This document shows, piece after piece, positions 53,885-62,655 of a DNA stretch of 64,000 bases; within the stretch, counting starts at the first letter, position 1, and the number at the start of each line of letters is the position of its first letter. Position numbers and translations under genes: made by a program. The notes beneath the pieces were generated by a model. That model made no database searches. It worked only from the letters and a program-made list of their open reading frames with translations, and was not told the origin of the DNA. The stretch comes from Lachnospiraceae bacterium UBA7050 (lineage in GTDB: Bacteria; Bacillota; Clostridia; Lachnospirales; Lachnospiraceae), in contig DLAJ01000017.1 in NCBI GenBank assembly GCA_002493905.1, positions 62,001 to 126,000 of the forward strand. The letters run 5' to 3'.

Positions 53885-53936
53885 CGCCTGACACATTTAG
53901 GGGACAACTATTTCAATCAAAACGGAGGAACACAGT

Positions 53937-54743
53937 ATGAGCGAAGTAATTGTCATCACGTCAGGAAAAGGCGGTGTTGGAAAGACCACAACATCTGCAA
54001 ACATTGGAACAGGTCTTGCGGCACTTGGCAAAAAAGTGGTATTGATCGACACGGATATCGGACTGCGCAACCTCGATGTCGTGATGGGACTGGAAAACCG
54101 TATTGTCTATAACCTTGTGGACGTCATCGAGGGAACCTGCCGCATCAAACAGGCCCTCATCAAAGATAAGCGGTATCCCGGACTGTTTCTGATGCCTTCC
54201 GCACAGACAAGAGATAAAACGGCAGTCACGCCCGGACAAATGATAAAAATGATTTCCTTTTTGAGAGACCAGTTTGACTTTATTATTCTTGACTGTCCGG
54301 CGGGAATTGAGCAGGGCTTTCAAAATGCAATTGCAGCGGCGGATCATGCCGTGATTGTTACGACACCGGAGGTGTCGGCAATCAGGGACGCAGACCGGGT
54401 GATCGGACTGCTGGAGGCGCATGAGATCGCAAAAATGGAATGCATTGTCAACAGAGTCCGTCCTGATATGGTACGCCGGGGTAATATGATGAGTGTGGAT
54501 GACGTCATTGATATTCTGGCGCTGCCGCTTCTCGGCGCGGTGCCGGATGATGAAAATGTTGTGATTGCGACCAATCAGGGAGAACCGCTTGTCGGGACTG
54601 CTACTATGGCCGGGCGCGCATACCGCAATATCTGTGCAAGACTTTTGGGAGAGGATGTGCCGCTCCTCAATTTTGACAGCGGCCGGCATGTTCTGTCAAA
54701 ACTTGGAGGCGTATTCAAAAGAGGTCAGGGGGCGAAACTATGA
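53937..54743 (+). CDS. minD: Septum site-determining protein MinD
   Basis: Membrane-cycling ATPase of the Min system. 268 residues: deviant Walker A GKGGVGKTTTSANIG near 10-24, VLIDTDIGLRNLDVVMGLENR near 35-55 (MinD switch), IILDCPAGIEQGF near 116-128, and a basic amphipathic end for membrane targeting (LSKLGGVFKRG). AACGGAGG precedes the ATG. Confidence 0.97.
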   Translation: MSEVIVITSGKGGVGKTTTSANIGTGLAALGKKVVLIDTDIGLRNLDVVMGLENRIVYNLVDVIEGTCRIKQALIKDKRYPGLFLMPSAQTRDKTAVTPGQMIKMISFLRDQFDFIILDCPAGIEQGFQNAIAAADHAVIVTTPEVSAIRDADRVIGLLEAHEIAKMECIVNRVRPDMVRRGNMMSVDDVIDILALPLLGAVPDDENVVIATNQGEPLVGTATMAGRAYRNICARLLGEDVPLLNFDSGRHVLSKLGGVFKRGQGAKL

Positions 54744-55039
54744 GAAGACTATTCCGCCCCAAAAAAACACGTACCATAGCGAAAGGCCGCTTGAAGATTC
54801 TGCTGATTTCCGACCGTGTGAACTGTTCGCCGCAGATGATGGAACTGCTGAAAAATGATATTTCCAAAGTTATTTCTAAATACATGAAAATTGATGAACA
54901 GCAGATGGAGGTTCAGATTGGACAGACGGACGGAGGCGGGCGCCGCTCTGAGAGAAAGCCTGTGCTCTATATCAATATGCCAATACTGGAAATTGGGAAA
55001 ATAGGAATACGGGAAAACGGGAATATTATGACCGGATGA
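54740..55039 (+). CDS. minE: Min system topological factor MinE
   Basis: Stimulates MinD ATPase and drives Min oscillation. 99 residues: MRRLFRPKK basic start, then RLKILLISDRVNCSPQMMELLKNDISKVISKYMKIDEQQMEVQIGQ, the MinD-contact helix and beta strands (long block, positions about 15-60). ATGA overlap with minD. Presence of MinE indicates an oscillating Min type, less common than DivIVA-based placement in Firmicutes. Confidence 0.94.
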   Translation: MRRLFRPKKTRTIAKGRLKILLISDRVNCSPQMMELLKNDISKVISKYMKIDEQQMEVQIGQTDGGGRRSERKPVLYINMPILEIGKIGIRENGNIMTG

Positions 55040-55043
55040 GAAC

Positions 55044-55154
55044 GAACGCCGCCGTGCTTCGCGCGGCGACTTATCGTAACGAACGCCGCCGCGCTTTGCG
55101 AGCCGGCTTATCGTAACGAACGCCGCCGCGCTTTGCGAGCCGGCTTATCGTAAT
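55044..55154 (+). repeat. Three tandem 37-bp units between minE and rodA
   Basis: Units at 55044-55080, 55081-55117 and 55118-55154, each from GAACGCCGCC to TTATCGTAA plus one base. Units 2 and 3 differ only in the last base; unit 1 differs in the middle. Each contains GCCG...CGGC inverted segments. GC-rich, unlike the flanks. Confidence 0.9.
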
Positions 55155-55169
55155 GGAAGAGGGATACGG

Positions 55170-56279
55170 ATGAAAAAAAAGTACCGGATCAGAGATTATA
55201 ATTTTTTGCTTGTCATATTTGTGGTCGCCGTTTCTATTATCGGGGTGCTGGCGATCGGAAGCGCAAAAGAATCCCTGCAGAATAAGCAGATGATGGGGGT
55301 TATTCTGGGCTTTTTTCTCATGCTTGTCATTTCCCTGTTTGATTACGGCTTCTTTTTGAAATTTTACTGGCTGATTTACGGCGTGAACCTTGCGCTGCTG
55401 CTTCTTGTGCGCCTGATTGGGCGGGATGCCGGAGGCGCGCAGAGGTGGGTCAATATTTTCGGGATTCAGTTCCAGCCATCCGAACTTGCAAAAATTTTAT
55501 TGATTTTATTTTATGCACAGTATATCATGTTACATAAGGAGAAGCTGAACAAGTTAAAAACACTTGTCACAATGATTTTGCTGTTTATTCCGCCGCTTGC
55601 GCTTGTCTATTTACAGCCGGACATGTCAACAAGTATCGTCATTATCGTGGTTTTTGTCGTCCTGCTCTTCGTTGGGGGATTGAGCTGGAAGATTATCGCG
55701 GGAGTGGCGGCGGTCGTTATCCCGACTTTTGTGATTTTATTCATGCTGATCTTACAGCCAGACCAGAAGATCATCCGCGATTTTCAGCAGACGAGAATAT
55801 TGGCATGGCTGTATCCGGATGAATACGAGAATGCAGAAGGATATCAGCAGCAGAATTCCATTATGGCGATTGGTTCGGGGCAGTTGATGGGGAAAGGACT
55901 GAACAGTACCTCAATCGCTTCGGTTAAAAGCGGAAACTTTATTTCGAAAACAGAAACCGATTTTATTTTTGCGGTTGTCGGTGAAGAATTGGGCTTTGTC
56001 GGCAGTACATCAACAGTGCTTCTGCTTTTTGGAATTTCCCTGATGTGTTTTAATACGGGAAGAAAAGCAAAGGATCTGGCGGGAAGCCTGATATGCGCAG
56101 GCGTCGGCATCATCATTGGTTTTCAGAGTTTTACGAATATTTCCGTTGCAACAGGTCTGTTTCCGAATACAGGAATTCCGCTGCCATTTGTCAGCAACGG
56201 GTTAACTTCGCTTCTCTGTCTGTATATGGGGATTGGGTTTGTCCTGAATGTAAGACTGCAATGCGAAAAAAAATACTAA
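55170..56279 (+). CDS. rodA: Rod shape-determining protein RodA (SEDS glycosyltransferase)
   Basis: SEDS peptidoglycan polymerase of the elongasome, partner of MrdA. 369 residues with about ten helices; signatures: GGAQRWVNIFGIQFQPSELAKI near 88-109, YLQPDMSTSIVI near 148-159, and the C-terminal TGLFPNTGIPLPFVSNGLTSL near 330-350. Could be called FtsW/SpoVE, but the neighbourhood with mreBCD and mrdA favours RodA. GAGGGATACGG precedes the ATG. Confidence 0.92.
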   Translation: MKKKYRIRDYNFLLVIFVVAVSIIGVLAIGSAKESLQNKQMMGVILGFFLMLVISLFDYGFFLKFYWLIYGVNLALLLLVRLIGRDAGGAQRWVNIFGIQFQPSELAKILLILFYAQYIMLHKEKLNKLKTLVTMILLFIPPLALVYLQPDMSTSIVIIVVFVVLLFVGGLSWKIIAGVAAVVIPTFVILFMLILQPDQKIIRDFQQTRILAWLYPDEYENAEGYQQQNSIMAIGSGQLMGKGLNSTSIASVKSGNFISKTETDFIFAVVGEELGFVGSTSTVLLLFGISLMCFNTGRKAKDLAGSLICAGVGIIIGFQSFTNISVATGLFPNTGIPLPFVSNGLTSLLCLYMGIGFVLNVRLQCEKKY

Positions 56280-56300
56280 GAGAAGGTGTGTGTGGGACAG

Positions 56301-56696
56301 ATGAATATTGCATTGATCGCACATGATGCGAAAAAGAAGCTGATGCAGAATTTCTGCATTGCGTATCGGGGAATTTTAAGTAAGCACGAGCTGTATGCAA
56401 CCGGAACGACTGGAAGGCTGATCGCTGAGGTTACAAATCTGAACATTCATAAATATCTTGCGGGGCATTTAGGCGGAGAGCAGCAGATTGGCGCACAGAT
56501 TGAGCATAATCAGATTGATCTTGCCATTTTTCTGCGGGACCCGCTCTCTGCGAAGCCGCACGAGCCGGATGTCAACAACGTTGTCAAGCTGTGTGATACC
56601 TATAATATCCCCTTGGCGACGAACTTGGCGACGGCAGAGCTGTTGATCAAGTCCTTAGACAGAGGAGATCTGGAGTGGCGTGAAATATACAAATAG
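56301..56696 (+). CDS. mgsA: Methylglyoxal synthase
   Basis: Converts dihydroxyacetone phosphate to methylglyoxal and phosphate, a bypass of lower glycolysis. 131 residues, the usual size: ALIAHDAKKKLM near 4-15, YATGTTGRL near 35-43, GEQQIGAQI near 60-68, catalytic Asp region FLRDPLSAKPHEPD near 84-97. ATG 56301 fits family starts; ATG 56286 is in frame. The gene overlaps the carboxypeptidase gene by 17 bp. Confidence 0.95.
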   Translation: MNIALIAHDAKKKLMQNFCIAYRGILSKHELYATGTTGRLIAEVTNLNIHKYLAGHLGGEQQIGAQIEHNQIDLAIFLRDPLSAKPHEPDVNNVVKLCDTYNIPLATNLATAELLIKSLDRGDLEWREIYK

Positions 56697-57669
56697 TTTT
56701 ATGAAAAGTATAACGGCGGCAGTTTTGTGTCTGCTGATATTGCTGACGGGATGCGGGGAGCTGTCTTATGAGATGGCATATGACCCCGATTATCCGGTCA
56801 GTAGTTTTCGTGTGGTGACAAACGACCGCTATGCGGTTGCAGAATCTTTTGCGGCAGGACTATGCGTGACGTCGGGAAGCGTGACGGAGAATACGGCGTT
56901 TGTTCCCGGGGATATCGGTGCCGCGGGATTATTTGACTTAAGTAATTCCAGGGTAGTCTACGCAAGCAATATCCATGGGAAGCTGTATCCGGCAAGCATG
57001 ACAAAGGTGATGACCGCGCTTGTTGCGCTTAAATACGGCAATCTGGACGATATGCTTGTTGCATCTGAGAATGCAGTAATTGATGAATACGGGGTACAGA
57101 CATTCGGAATTGAGGCAGGGGACCGGATGACACTGGATCAGGCGCTGCATATTCTGCTTATCAAATCCGCAAATGATATCGGTATCATGATCGCGGAACA
57201 TATTGCGGGAAGTGTGGAGGGATTTGCGCAGATGATGAATGATGAGGCAGCGCGCATAGGTGCCACAAATTCTCATTTTATGAATCCGCATGGACTGCAT
57301 GATGAGGAACATTACACAACTGCTTATGATATGTATCTGATCTTTCAGGAAGCGCTGCAGTATGAGGAGTTTAGGCAGATCATTGCCATGGATTCCTATA
57401 CAACCGTGTATACAAATGCGGAGGGAACTCCCTGTGAGGCGACGGTCAGGTCAACGATTCAATATCAGACAGGAAATTATACGGCACCGGATAATATTAC
57501 GGTGATCGGCGGGAAAACCGGAACGACTAACGCGGCGGGCAACTGCCTGATCCTGCTTGTAAAAGATACTTCAGGGAACCAGTATATTGCTGTAATCATG
57601 CGTGCAAGGGAACGTGCGGTTCTTTATGAAAAGATGAATTCTTTGTTGAAAGAAATTTACGGTCAGTGA
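56680..57669 (+). CDS. D-Ala-D-Ala carboxypeptidase, lipoprotein type
   Basis: Serine-type DD-carboxypeptidase (S11 family, DacF/PBP5-like) that trims peptidoglycan stem peptides outside the membrane. 329 residues. Signal with lipobox LLTGC near 22-26, so membrane-anchored by lipid. Active site ASMTK near 105-109, SAN near 165, KTGTTNAAGN near 276-285. GTG 56680, GGAG four bases upstream, overlaps the mgsA end. The family's C-terminal domain is lacking (about 400 residues in DacF). Confidence 0.93.
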   Translation: MKYTNSFMKSITAAVLCLLILLTGCGELSYEMAYDPDYPVSSFRVVTNDRYAVAESFAAGLCVTSGSVTENTAFVPGDIGAAGLFDLSNSRVVYASNIHGKLYPASMTKVMTALVALKYGNLDDMLVASENAVIDEYGVQTFGIEAGDRMTLDQALHILLIKSANDIGIMIAEHIAGSVEGFAQMMNDEAARIGATNSHFMNPHGLHDEEHYTTAYDMYLIFQEALQYEEFRQIIAMDSYTTVYTNAEGTPCEATVRSTIQYQTGNYTAPDNITVIGGKTGTTNAAGNCLILLVKDTSGNQYIAVIMRARERAVLYEKMNSLLKEIYGQ

Positions 57670-57706
57670 TGCGGCCGGCGTAAATGGATGGGGATCGTGA
57701 AAAACA

Positions 57707-59089
57707 ATGTCAAAATCCGGTAAAGTTGTAAAATATAGAAAGCCTTTGAATCTGAATATCGGAATGATTATATTCGGATTTATTTTTATATACATTATCG
57801 TCTGCATCATTACATATTTCCGTTCAGAACACATTGCAGGCTATGAAGTTACGATGGGTTCACTCTCAACGAGCAATATTTATACAGGAATTGCCATCAG
57901 GGAAGAACAGATTGTTTATTCTGCCGGTGACGGATATGTGAATTATTTCGCGGGAGAGGGTGAGAAAATCGGTGCGAACCAGCTTGTTTATACAATCGAC
58001 GGCAGTGGGCGGCTCGCAGAACTGATGTCACCGGGAAAAGAAGAGAATACCTTAAATGACGCTGAACTACTGCAGCTGCGGCAGGAATGCATTTCCTTTG
58101 CAGGCAGTTTTCATGACCGTTCATTTTACTCCGCTTATGATTTTAAGCATGTGATGAACGGTGCTGTACTGCGTCTTGCAACGGCGAACACGCTTGAGAA
58201 TATTGATAATATCAACGATGCCGGAATCGCAGGTTCTGTACATCTTTATTATGCGCCGGAGCCAGGGGCTGTTATTTATTCGGTGGACGGCTACGAAGAT
58301 ATGACAGCATCGGAAATCACAAAAGAACGGTTTGACCAGACGCTGTATGAAAAAAAGAGTCTTGCAAATAATGAACTCTTATCCCAGGGAGATGCTGCGT
58401 ACAAGCTGTGTACTTCAGAAAACTGGTCGATTGTCATACCTCTTGACGAAGAGCAGGAACGTGCGCTTGCCGATGAGAGCTATGTACAGGTTAAATTTCT
58501 AAAGGATCAGACGCGGTCATGGGCTTCCCTTGAGATTCTTCATCTGCCGGACGGTGTATATGGCGTACTTGGCTTTCATACGTCCATGCTCACCTACTGC
58601 ATGGAACGCTTTATCGAAGTAGAATTGATCCTGGAGGAGGAAAAAGGGCTGAAGATACCGGTATCTTCTATAGTGGAACGGGAATTCTATCTGGTTCCGT
58701 CCGAGTATGTATATACGGCAGAAGGCGGAAAAGCGCAGTTTGTTTCCAGACAGGTTTATACCGAGGATGGCGGTTTAAGCTGGGAGAGCGTAAATGTTAC
58801 TGTTTACAACGAGAGCGAAGGGAATCTGTATATTGGAGAAGATTTGCTGCAGGGCGGAGATGTGCTGCAAAAAGAAGACTCGGAGGAAACGTTCACTGTC
58901 GGTACAAAAGCAACACTGTTGGGAGTCTACAATATCAACAAGGGCTATGCCGATTTCCGGCAGATTAGCATTCTATATCAAAATGAGGATTATGCGATCG
59001 TAAAATCCAATACAACCTATGGCTTATGTGTTTACGATCATATTGTGTTAGACGCGTCTGCAGTGCTGGAAGACGATTTTACTCACTAA
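57707..59089 (+). CDS. HlyD-like membrane adaptor protein
   Basis: 460 residues: one helix at about 16-38 (NIGMIIFGFIFIYIIVCI), then a lipoyl-like/beta-barrel arrangement (GYVNYFAGEGEKIGANQLVYTIDG) as in HlyD-type adaptors, and a C-terminal repeat of the beta domain (ERFIEVELILEEEKGLKIPVSSIV). No transporter gene lies next to it. Clostridial genomes often have such a gene before sepF (recollection), which suggests a role in division or export at the septum. Function unproven. Confidence 0.75.
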   Translation: MSKSGKVVKYRKPLNLNIGMIIFGFIFIYIIVCIITYFRSEHIAGYEVTMGSLSTSNIYTGIAIREEQIVYSAGDGYVNYFAGEGEKIGANQLVYTIDGSGRLAELMSPGKEENTLNDAELLQLRQECISFAGSFHDRSFYSAYDFKHVMNGAVLRLATANTLENIDNINDAGIAGSVHLYYAPEPGAVIYSVDGYEDMTASEITKERFDQTLYEKKSLANNELLSQGDAAYKLCTSENWSIVIPLDEEQERALADESYVQVKFLKDQTRSWASLEILHLPDGVYGVLGFHTSMLTYCMERFIEVELILEEEKGLKIPVSSIVEREFYLVPSEYVYTAEGGKAQFVSRQVYTEDGGLSWESVNVTVYNESEGNLYIGEDLLQGGDVLQKEDSEETFTVGTKATLLGVYNINKGYADFRQISILYQNEDYAIVKSNTTYGLCVYDHIVLDASAVLEDDFTH

Positions 59090-59105
59090 ATATTTATTTT
59101 ATGTG

Positions 59106-59134
59106 TTGACATAGAGACAAAAAACAATGATAAT
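59106..59134 (+). promoter_or_regulatory. Strong promoter of sepF
   Basis: Perfect TTGACA (59106-59111), 17-bp spacer, GATAAT (59129-59134), 33 bp before the sepF ATG. One of the best consensus promoters in the window. Confidence 0.7.
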
Positions 59135-59166
59135 GAAACTAGTGATGGAAAGGCATAGGTACTGAT

Positions 59167-59685
59167 ATGGGTGTAATGGACAAGTTTATCAACGCGATGA
59201 AGCTCAATCCGGAAGATGAAGACGATTACTACGATGATTACGAGAGTGATGAGCCTGTAGAGGAGAAACCACAAAGGAACAGCTACCGGGAGCGTGAGCG
59301 GGAACGCGATTATGATGATAGTGATTACGAGGAAAAACCGCCGAAAAAGCCTGCGTCAAAGGTTACACCGATGAAGCAGACGAGACGTTCTTCCGGAAAC
59401 GGGATGGAAGTATGTGTGATTAAGCCTACTACCGTGGAGGAAGCACGGGAAATTACTGATACGCTTTTATCAAACAGAACGGTCGTTCTAAATTTGGAAG
59501 GCTTGGATGTGGATGTTGCCCAGCGCATTATTGATTTTACATCGGGATCAACTTACGCAATTAAAGGTAATCTGCAAAAAATATCACACTATATTTTTAT
59601 AATCACGCCAGCAAGTGTGGATATATCCGGGGATTTTCAGGAAATATTGAGCGGCTCTTTCGATGTACCGATCAGAAATAAGTAA
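59167..59685 (+). CDS. sepF: Cell division protein SepF
   Basis: FtsZ-bundling and membrane-anchoring protein of the septum. 172 residues: amphipathic start MGVMDKFINAMKL for membrane binding, very acidic/charged linker (about 15-60, DDYYDDYESDE, REREREREY-like), and the SepF fold about 75-165 with VCVIKPTTVEEAREITDTLL, TVVLNLEG and FTSGSTYAIKG. Own promoter and terminator make it a monocistronic unit. Confidence 0.96.
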   Translation: MGVMDKFINAMKLNPEDEDDYYDDYESDEPVEEKPQRNSYRERERERDYDDSDYEEKPPKKPASKVTPMKQTRRSSGNGMEVCVIKPTTVEEAREITDTLLSNRTVVLNLEGLDVDVAQRIIDFTSGSTYAIKGNLQKISHYIFIITPASVDISGDFQEILSGSFDVPIRNK

Positions 59686-59734
59686 ATAGTCCGTTGAGTT
59701 GCATATAAAGATATGACAGACAGAACACGAAAAG

Positions 59735-59776
59735 AAAAACTTCCCGCAGACGTTCATCGGAAGCGGGAAGTTTTTT
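59735..59776 (+). terminator. Terminator after sepF
   Basis: 13-bp stem AAAAACTTCCCGC (59735-59747) / GCGGGAAGTTTTT (59763-59775), loop of 15 nt, T6 at 59771-59776. Symmetric A and T tracts allow it to act in both directions. Confidence 0.85.
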
Positions 59777-59876
59777 AAGTCAAAACATTTGAAATAGATA
59801 GTAAAAGTATCTATAATATGAAAAGTGAGCAGAAATAGTATCTGTTTCTTGATATGAAAGCATTTCGGATTGGATT

Positions 59877-59932
59877 GCACGAAGTGGTATGCACGAAGTG
59901 GTATGCACGAAGTGGTATGCACGAAGTGGTAT
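59877..59932 (+). repeat. Four perfect 14-bp tandem repeats before aroB
   Basis: GCACGAAGTGGTAT repeated four times without mismatch (59877-59890, -59904, -59918, -59932), then GCATAC. Each unit contains CAC-GAA-GTG. The repeat ends 31 bp before the chosen aroB start. Confidence 0.95.
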
Positions 59933-59963
59933 GCATACTGCTGCAGAAAGGATGACTGCAGTT

Positions 59964-61073
59964 ATGGAAGAACGGGTTACCGTTATGTTAAATAAGAAGC
60001 CTGCATATGACATTGTATATGGCACCGGCTTTGAAGCGCTGCCCTCGGAGCTTGACGGCATGGGGATTTCTTCGCGCAGACTCTGCATTGTTACGGATTC
60101 CAATGTAAGGGAGCTATACGCCGATATACTGAAAAATCTGCTTTGTCCGCACGCAAAACAGGTGGATGTATTTTCATTTCCCGCGGGAGAGGCATTCAAG
60201 ACACTGGATACCGTTCGTGATCTCTATGCTTTTTTGATTGCGCAGCATTATGACAGAAAGGATTTGCTTGTTGCGCTTGGAGGCGGCGTGGTCGGTGATG
60301 TTACGGGTTATGCGGCAGCAACGTATCTGCGCGGCATTGATTTTATTCAGGTACCCACAACGTTGATTGCCCAGTCGGACAGTTCTATAGGCGGTAAGAC
60401 CGGCGTGGACTTTGACGGATATAAAAATATGGTTGGCGCGTTTTATATGCCGCGTCTGGTTTATATGAATATTGAGACGTTAAAAACACTTGATGACAGA
60501 CAGTTTTATTCCGGATTTGCAGAAGTCATGAAGCATGGGCTGATCAGGGATGCATTGTTTTACGAGTGGCTTTTAGAACATATGTATGAAATCCATGAGC
60601 GGGATACGGAGACGCTTAAAGAGATGGTTATGCGGAGCTGTGCTGTAAAAAAACTTGTTGTAGAGAAAGATCCGTTGGAAAAAGGCGACCGCGCACTCCT
60701 GAATTTTGGACATACGATCGGACATGCGATTGAAAAATATAAGAATTTTGAATTGTCACACGGTGAAAGCATTGCGCTCGGCTTCGTTGCAGCAGCGTAT
60801 ATTTCATGGAAACGTGGGTTATTGTCGATGGAAGAGTATTATGAGATACGTGATATGCTCGTACCGTTTAACCTCCCGATCAGTATTGACCATATTGATC
60901 CGGAGCAGATTGTAGCACTCACAAAATCGGATAAAAAAATGGAACATGGAACGATCCGGTTTATCCTTTTGAAAAAAATTGGCAAAGCTATGATTGATAC
61001 CAGCGTTACAGAACAGGAAATGTTAGACGCAGTTCGGGAAATTTATTTTGATGAAGAGGATGAGCGTGCATGA
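59964..61073 (+). CDS. aroB: 3-dehydroquinate synthase
   Basis: Second step of the shikimate pathway, NAD- and metal-dependent. About 369 residues: GGGVVGDVTGYAAATYLRG near 108-126, PTTLIAQSDSSIGGKTGVD near 131-149, and metal ligand region NFGHTIGHAIEK near 247-258 with HGESIALG. Start uncertain: ATG 59964 has AGAAAGGA 12 bases upstream; 59952 and 59985 are in frame; a longer frame starts within the tandem repeats and is not plausible. ATGA overlap with lspA. Confidence 0.94.
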   Translation: MEERVTVMLNKKPAYDIVYGTGFEALPSELDGMGISSRRLCIVTDSNVRELYADILKNLLCPHAKQVDVFSFPAGEAFKTLDTVRDLYAFLIAQHYDRKDLLVALGGGVVGDVTGYAAATYLRGIDFIQVPTTLIAQSDSSIGGKTGVDFDGYKNMVGAFYMPRLVYMNIETLKTLDDRQFYSGFAEVMKHGLIRDALFYEWLLEHMYEIHERDTETLKEMVMRSCAVKKLVVEKDPLEKGDRALLNFGHTIGHAIEKYKNFELSHGESIALGFVAAAYISWKRGLLSMEEYYEIRDMLVPFNLPISIDHIDPEQIVALTKSDKKMEHGTIRFILLKKIGKAMIDTSVTEQEMLDAVREIYFDEEDERA

Positions 61074-61639
61074 ACAGAAAAAAAATAATCCGTTTGGTAT
61101 TGGATTTTGTTTTATTTGTCCTGTTGGTGTTTGTCGATCAGGGAACCAAGTATCTTGCGGTACTGCGGCTGAAAGACCACGCACCGGTGCCGATCATAAG
61201 CGGTGTTTTTGAACTGCATTATCTGGAAAACCGCGGGGCTGCATTTGGAATGCTGCAAAACCAAAAAGTATTTTTTATTTTCATTGCAGTTGTAATTCTT
61301 GCAGCAATCTGTTATGTGCTGTTCCGCATGCCGGACCGGAAGCGCTACCGCAGCATGAACTTGTTCTGTGTTCTGATTGCCGCCGGTGCGGTCGGTAATA
61401 TGATTGACCGCTTTCAATATGATTATGTGGTTGATTTCCTCTATTTTGTGTTGATTCACTTTCCGATTTTTAATGTGGCGGATATTTATGTGACTTGTGC
61501 AACCATCCTGCTTGCCATTTTTCTCTTGTTTGTATACAAGGATGAAGAACTTCGTTTTTTGAGCGTCCGTCCGAAAAAATACCGTGAGGTTAAAGAGGAA
61601 TCAGCCGGTAAGACGGTTAAAGAGGATCAGCAGAAATGA
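61070..61639 (+). CDS. lspA: Lipoprotein signal peptidase
   Basis: Aspartic membrane protease that removes signal peptides from prolipoproteins such as those at 29019 and 56680. 189 residues, four helices: FVDQGTKYLAV near 22-32, NRGAAFGML near 53-61, catalytic Asp motifs GNMIDR near 107-112 and FNVADIYV near 135-142. The C-terminal tail is about 25 residues longer than in E. coli and highly charged. ATGA overlaps at both ends. Confidence 0.96.
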   Translation: MNRKKIIRLVLDFVLFVLLVFVDQGTKYLAVLRLKDHAPVPIISGVFELHYLENRGAAFGMLQNQKVFFIFIAVVILAAICYVLFRMPDRKRYRSMNLFCVLIAAGAVGNMIDRFQYDYVVDFLYFVLIHFPIFNVADIYVTCATILLAIFLLFVYKDEELRFLSVRPKKYREVKEESAGKTVKEDQQK

Positions 61640-62544
61640 AAGAGTATTGCTTTTCCGTGCCCGGCGAGCTTACGGGTGAACGGGTGGATAAAGCACTGAC
61701 AGCATTGATGGATTTTGCGTCGCGTTCTTATATCCAGAAACAGATTAAGGCAGGCGGCGTTCGGATTGGTTCTGCGTCCGTGAAGCCTGGTACGCACGTA
61801 ACTGAGGGCGATGAAATCATCATAGATGTTCCGGACTGTATTCAGCCGGACTTAAAACCGGAAAATATTCCGCTTGACATTTTATACGAGGACGGGGACG
61901 TACTTGTTGTGAATAAACCGAAAGGAATGGTCGTTCATCCTGCGGCTGGTCATTACAGTGGAACCCTTGTAAATGCCATTATGTATCACTGTGGCGGGAC
62001 ACTTTCCGGAATCAATGGCGTTCTGCGTCCCGGTATTGTACACCGCATCGATAAAGATACGACCGGTTCTGTGATTGTCTGCAAAAACGACGCAGCTCAT
62101 TTGTCTCTTGCAGAGCAGTTAAAGGAGCATCGTGTAACGAGAACCTATCATGCGGTCTGCTGTGGCAGCCTTAGGCAGGAGACGGGTACGATTGATACGT
62201 TGATCGGGCGGGACCCGGGAAACCGTAAAAAGATGTCTGTTTTGACACAGGGCGGAAAGCGTGCCATTACACATTACCGGGTGCTGAAACGGTTTGATGG
62301 TTATACTTACGTGGAATGCAGACTTGAAACAGGGCGCACCCATCAGATTCGGGTTCATATGGCAAGTATCGGGCACCCGCTTTTAGGCGACGAAGTATAT
62401 GGGAATAAAAAATGCCCGTTTCGTTTAGAAGGGCAGACACTGCACGCAAAGCTGCTGGGTTTCACCCATCCGAGAAGCGGAGAGTACATTGAAACCGATG
62501 CGCCGCTGCCGGAATATTTCAAGCATCTGCTTGCTGTTTTGTGA
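61636..62544 (+). CDS. rluD: RluD-type 23S rRNA pseudouridine synthase
   Basis: Pseudouridine synthase of the RluA/RluD family, likely for 23S rRNA helix 69 (positions 1911/1915/1917). 302 residues: N-terminal S4 RNA-binding domain (about 14-60), VLVVNKPKGMVVHPAAGH near 92-109, catalytic Asp in HRIDKDTTG near 137-145, and RTHQIRVHM near 235-243. Interestingly RlmH at 7122 modifies the pseudouridine this enzyme makes. Whether it is RluD or a paralogue cannot be settled by eye. Confidence 0.9.
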   Translation: MKEYCFSVPGELTGERVDKALTALMDFASRSYIQKQIKAGGVRIGSASVKPGTHVTEGDEIIIDVPDCIQPDLKPENIPLDILYEDGDVLVVNKPKGMVVHPAAGHYSGTLVNAIMYHCGGTLSGINGVLRPGIVHRIDKDTTGSVIVCKNDAAHLSLAEQLKEHRVTRTYHAVCCGSLRQETGTIDTLIGRDPGNRKKMSVLTQGGKRAITHYRVLKRFDGYTYVECRLETGRTHQIRVHMASIGHPLLGDEVYGNKKCPFRLEGQTLHAKLLGFTHPRSGEYIETDAPLPEYFKHLLAVL

Positions 62545-62574
62545 CCGGTAATTTATGTAAGTTTTGTATTTCGG

Positions 62575-62603
62575 TTGAAACAATATATCATATCGCATAT
62601 ACT
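62575..62603 (+). promoter_or_regulatory. Promoter of the cytidylate-kinase-like gene
   Basis: TTGAAA (62575-62580), 17-bp spacer, TATACT (62598-62603), 53 bp before the ATG at 62656. Confidence 0.65.
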
Positions 62604-62655
62604 ATTGCTACAGGATGAAGATTCTGATACATAAAATGAAATGAGGTGTGTATTT

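Noticed and set aside
53961..54689. Antisense open frame of 242 codons opposite minD
   Set aside because: Shadow of a strongly conserved gene; no start signal or recognisable protein.
55044..55154. CRISPR-like array
   Set aside because: The 37-bp units are directly adjacent without spacers and no cas gene is present; the same holds for the 14-bp units at 59877.
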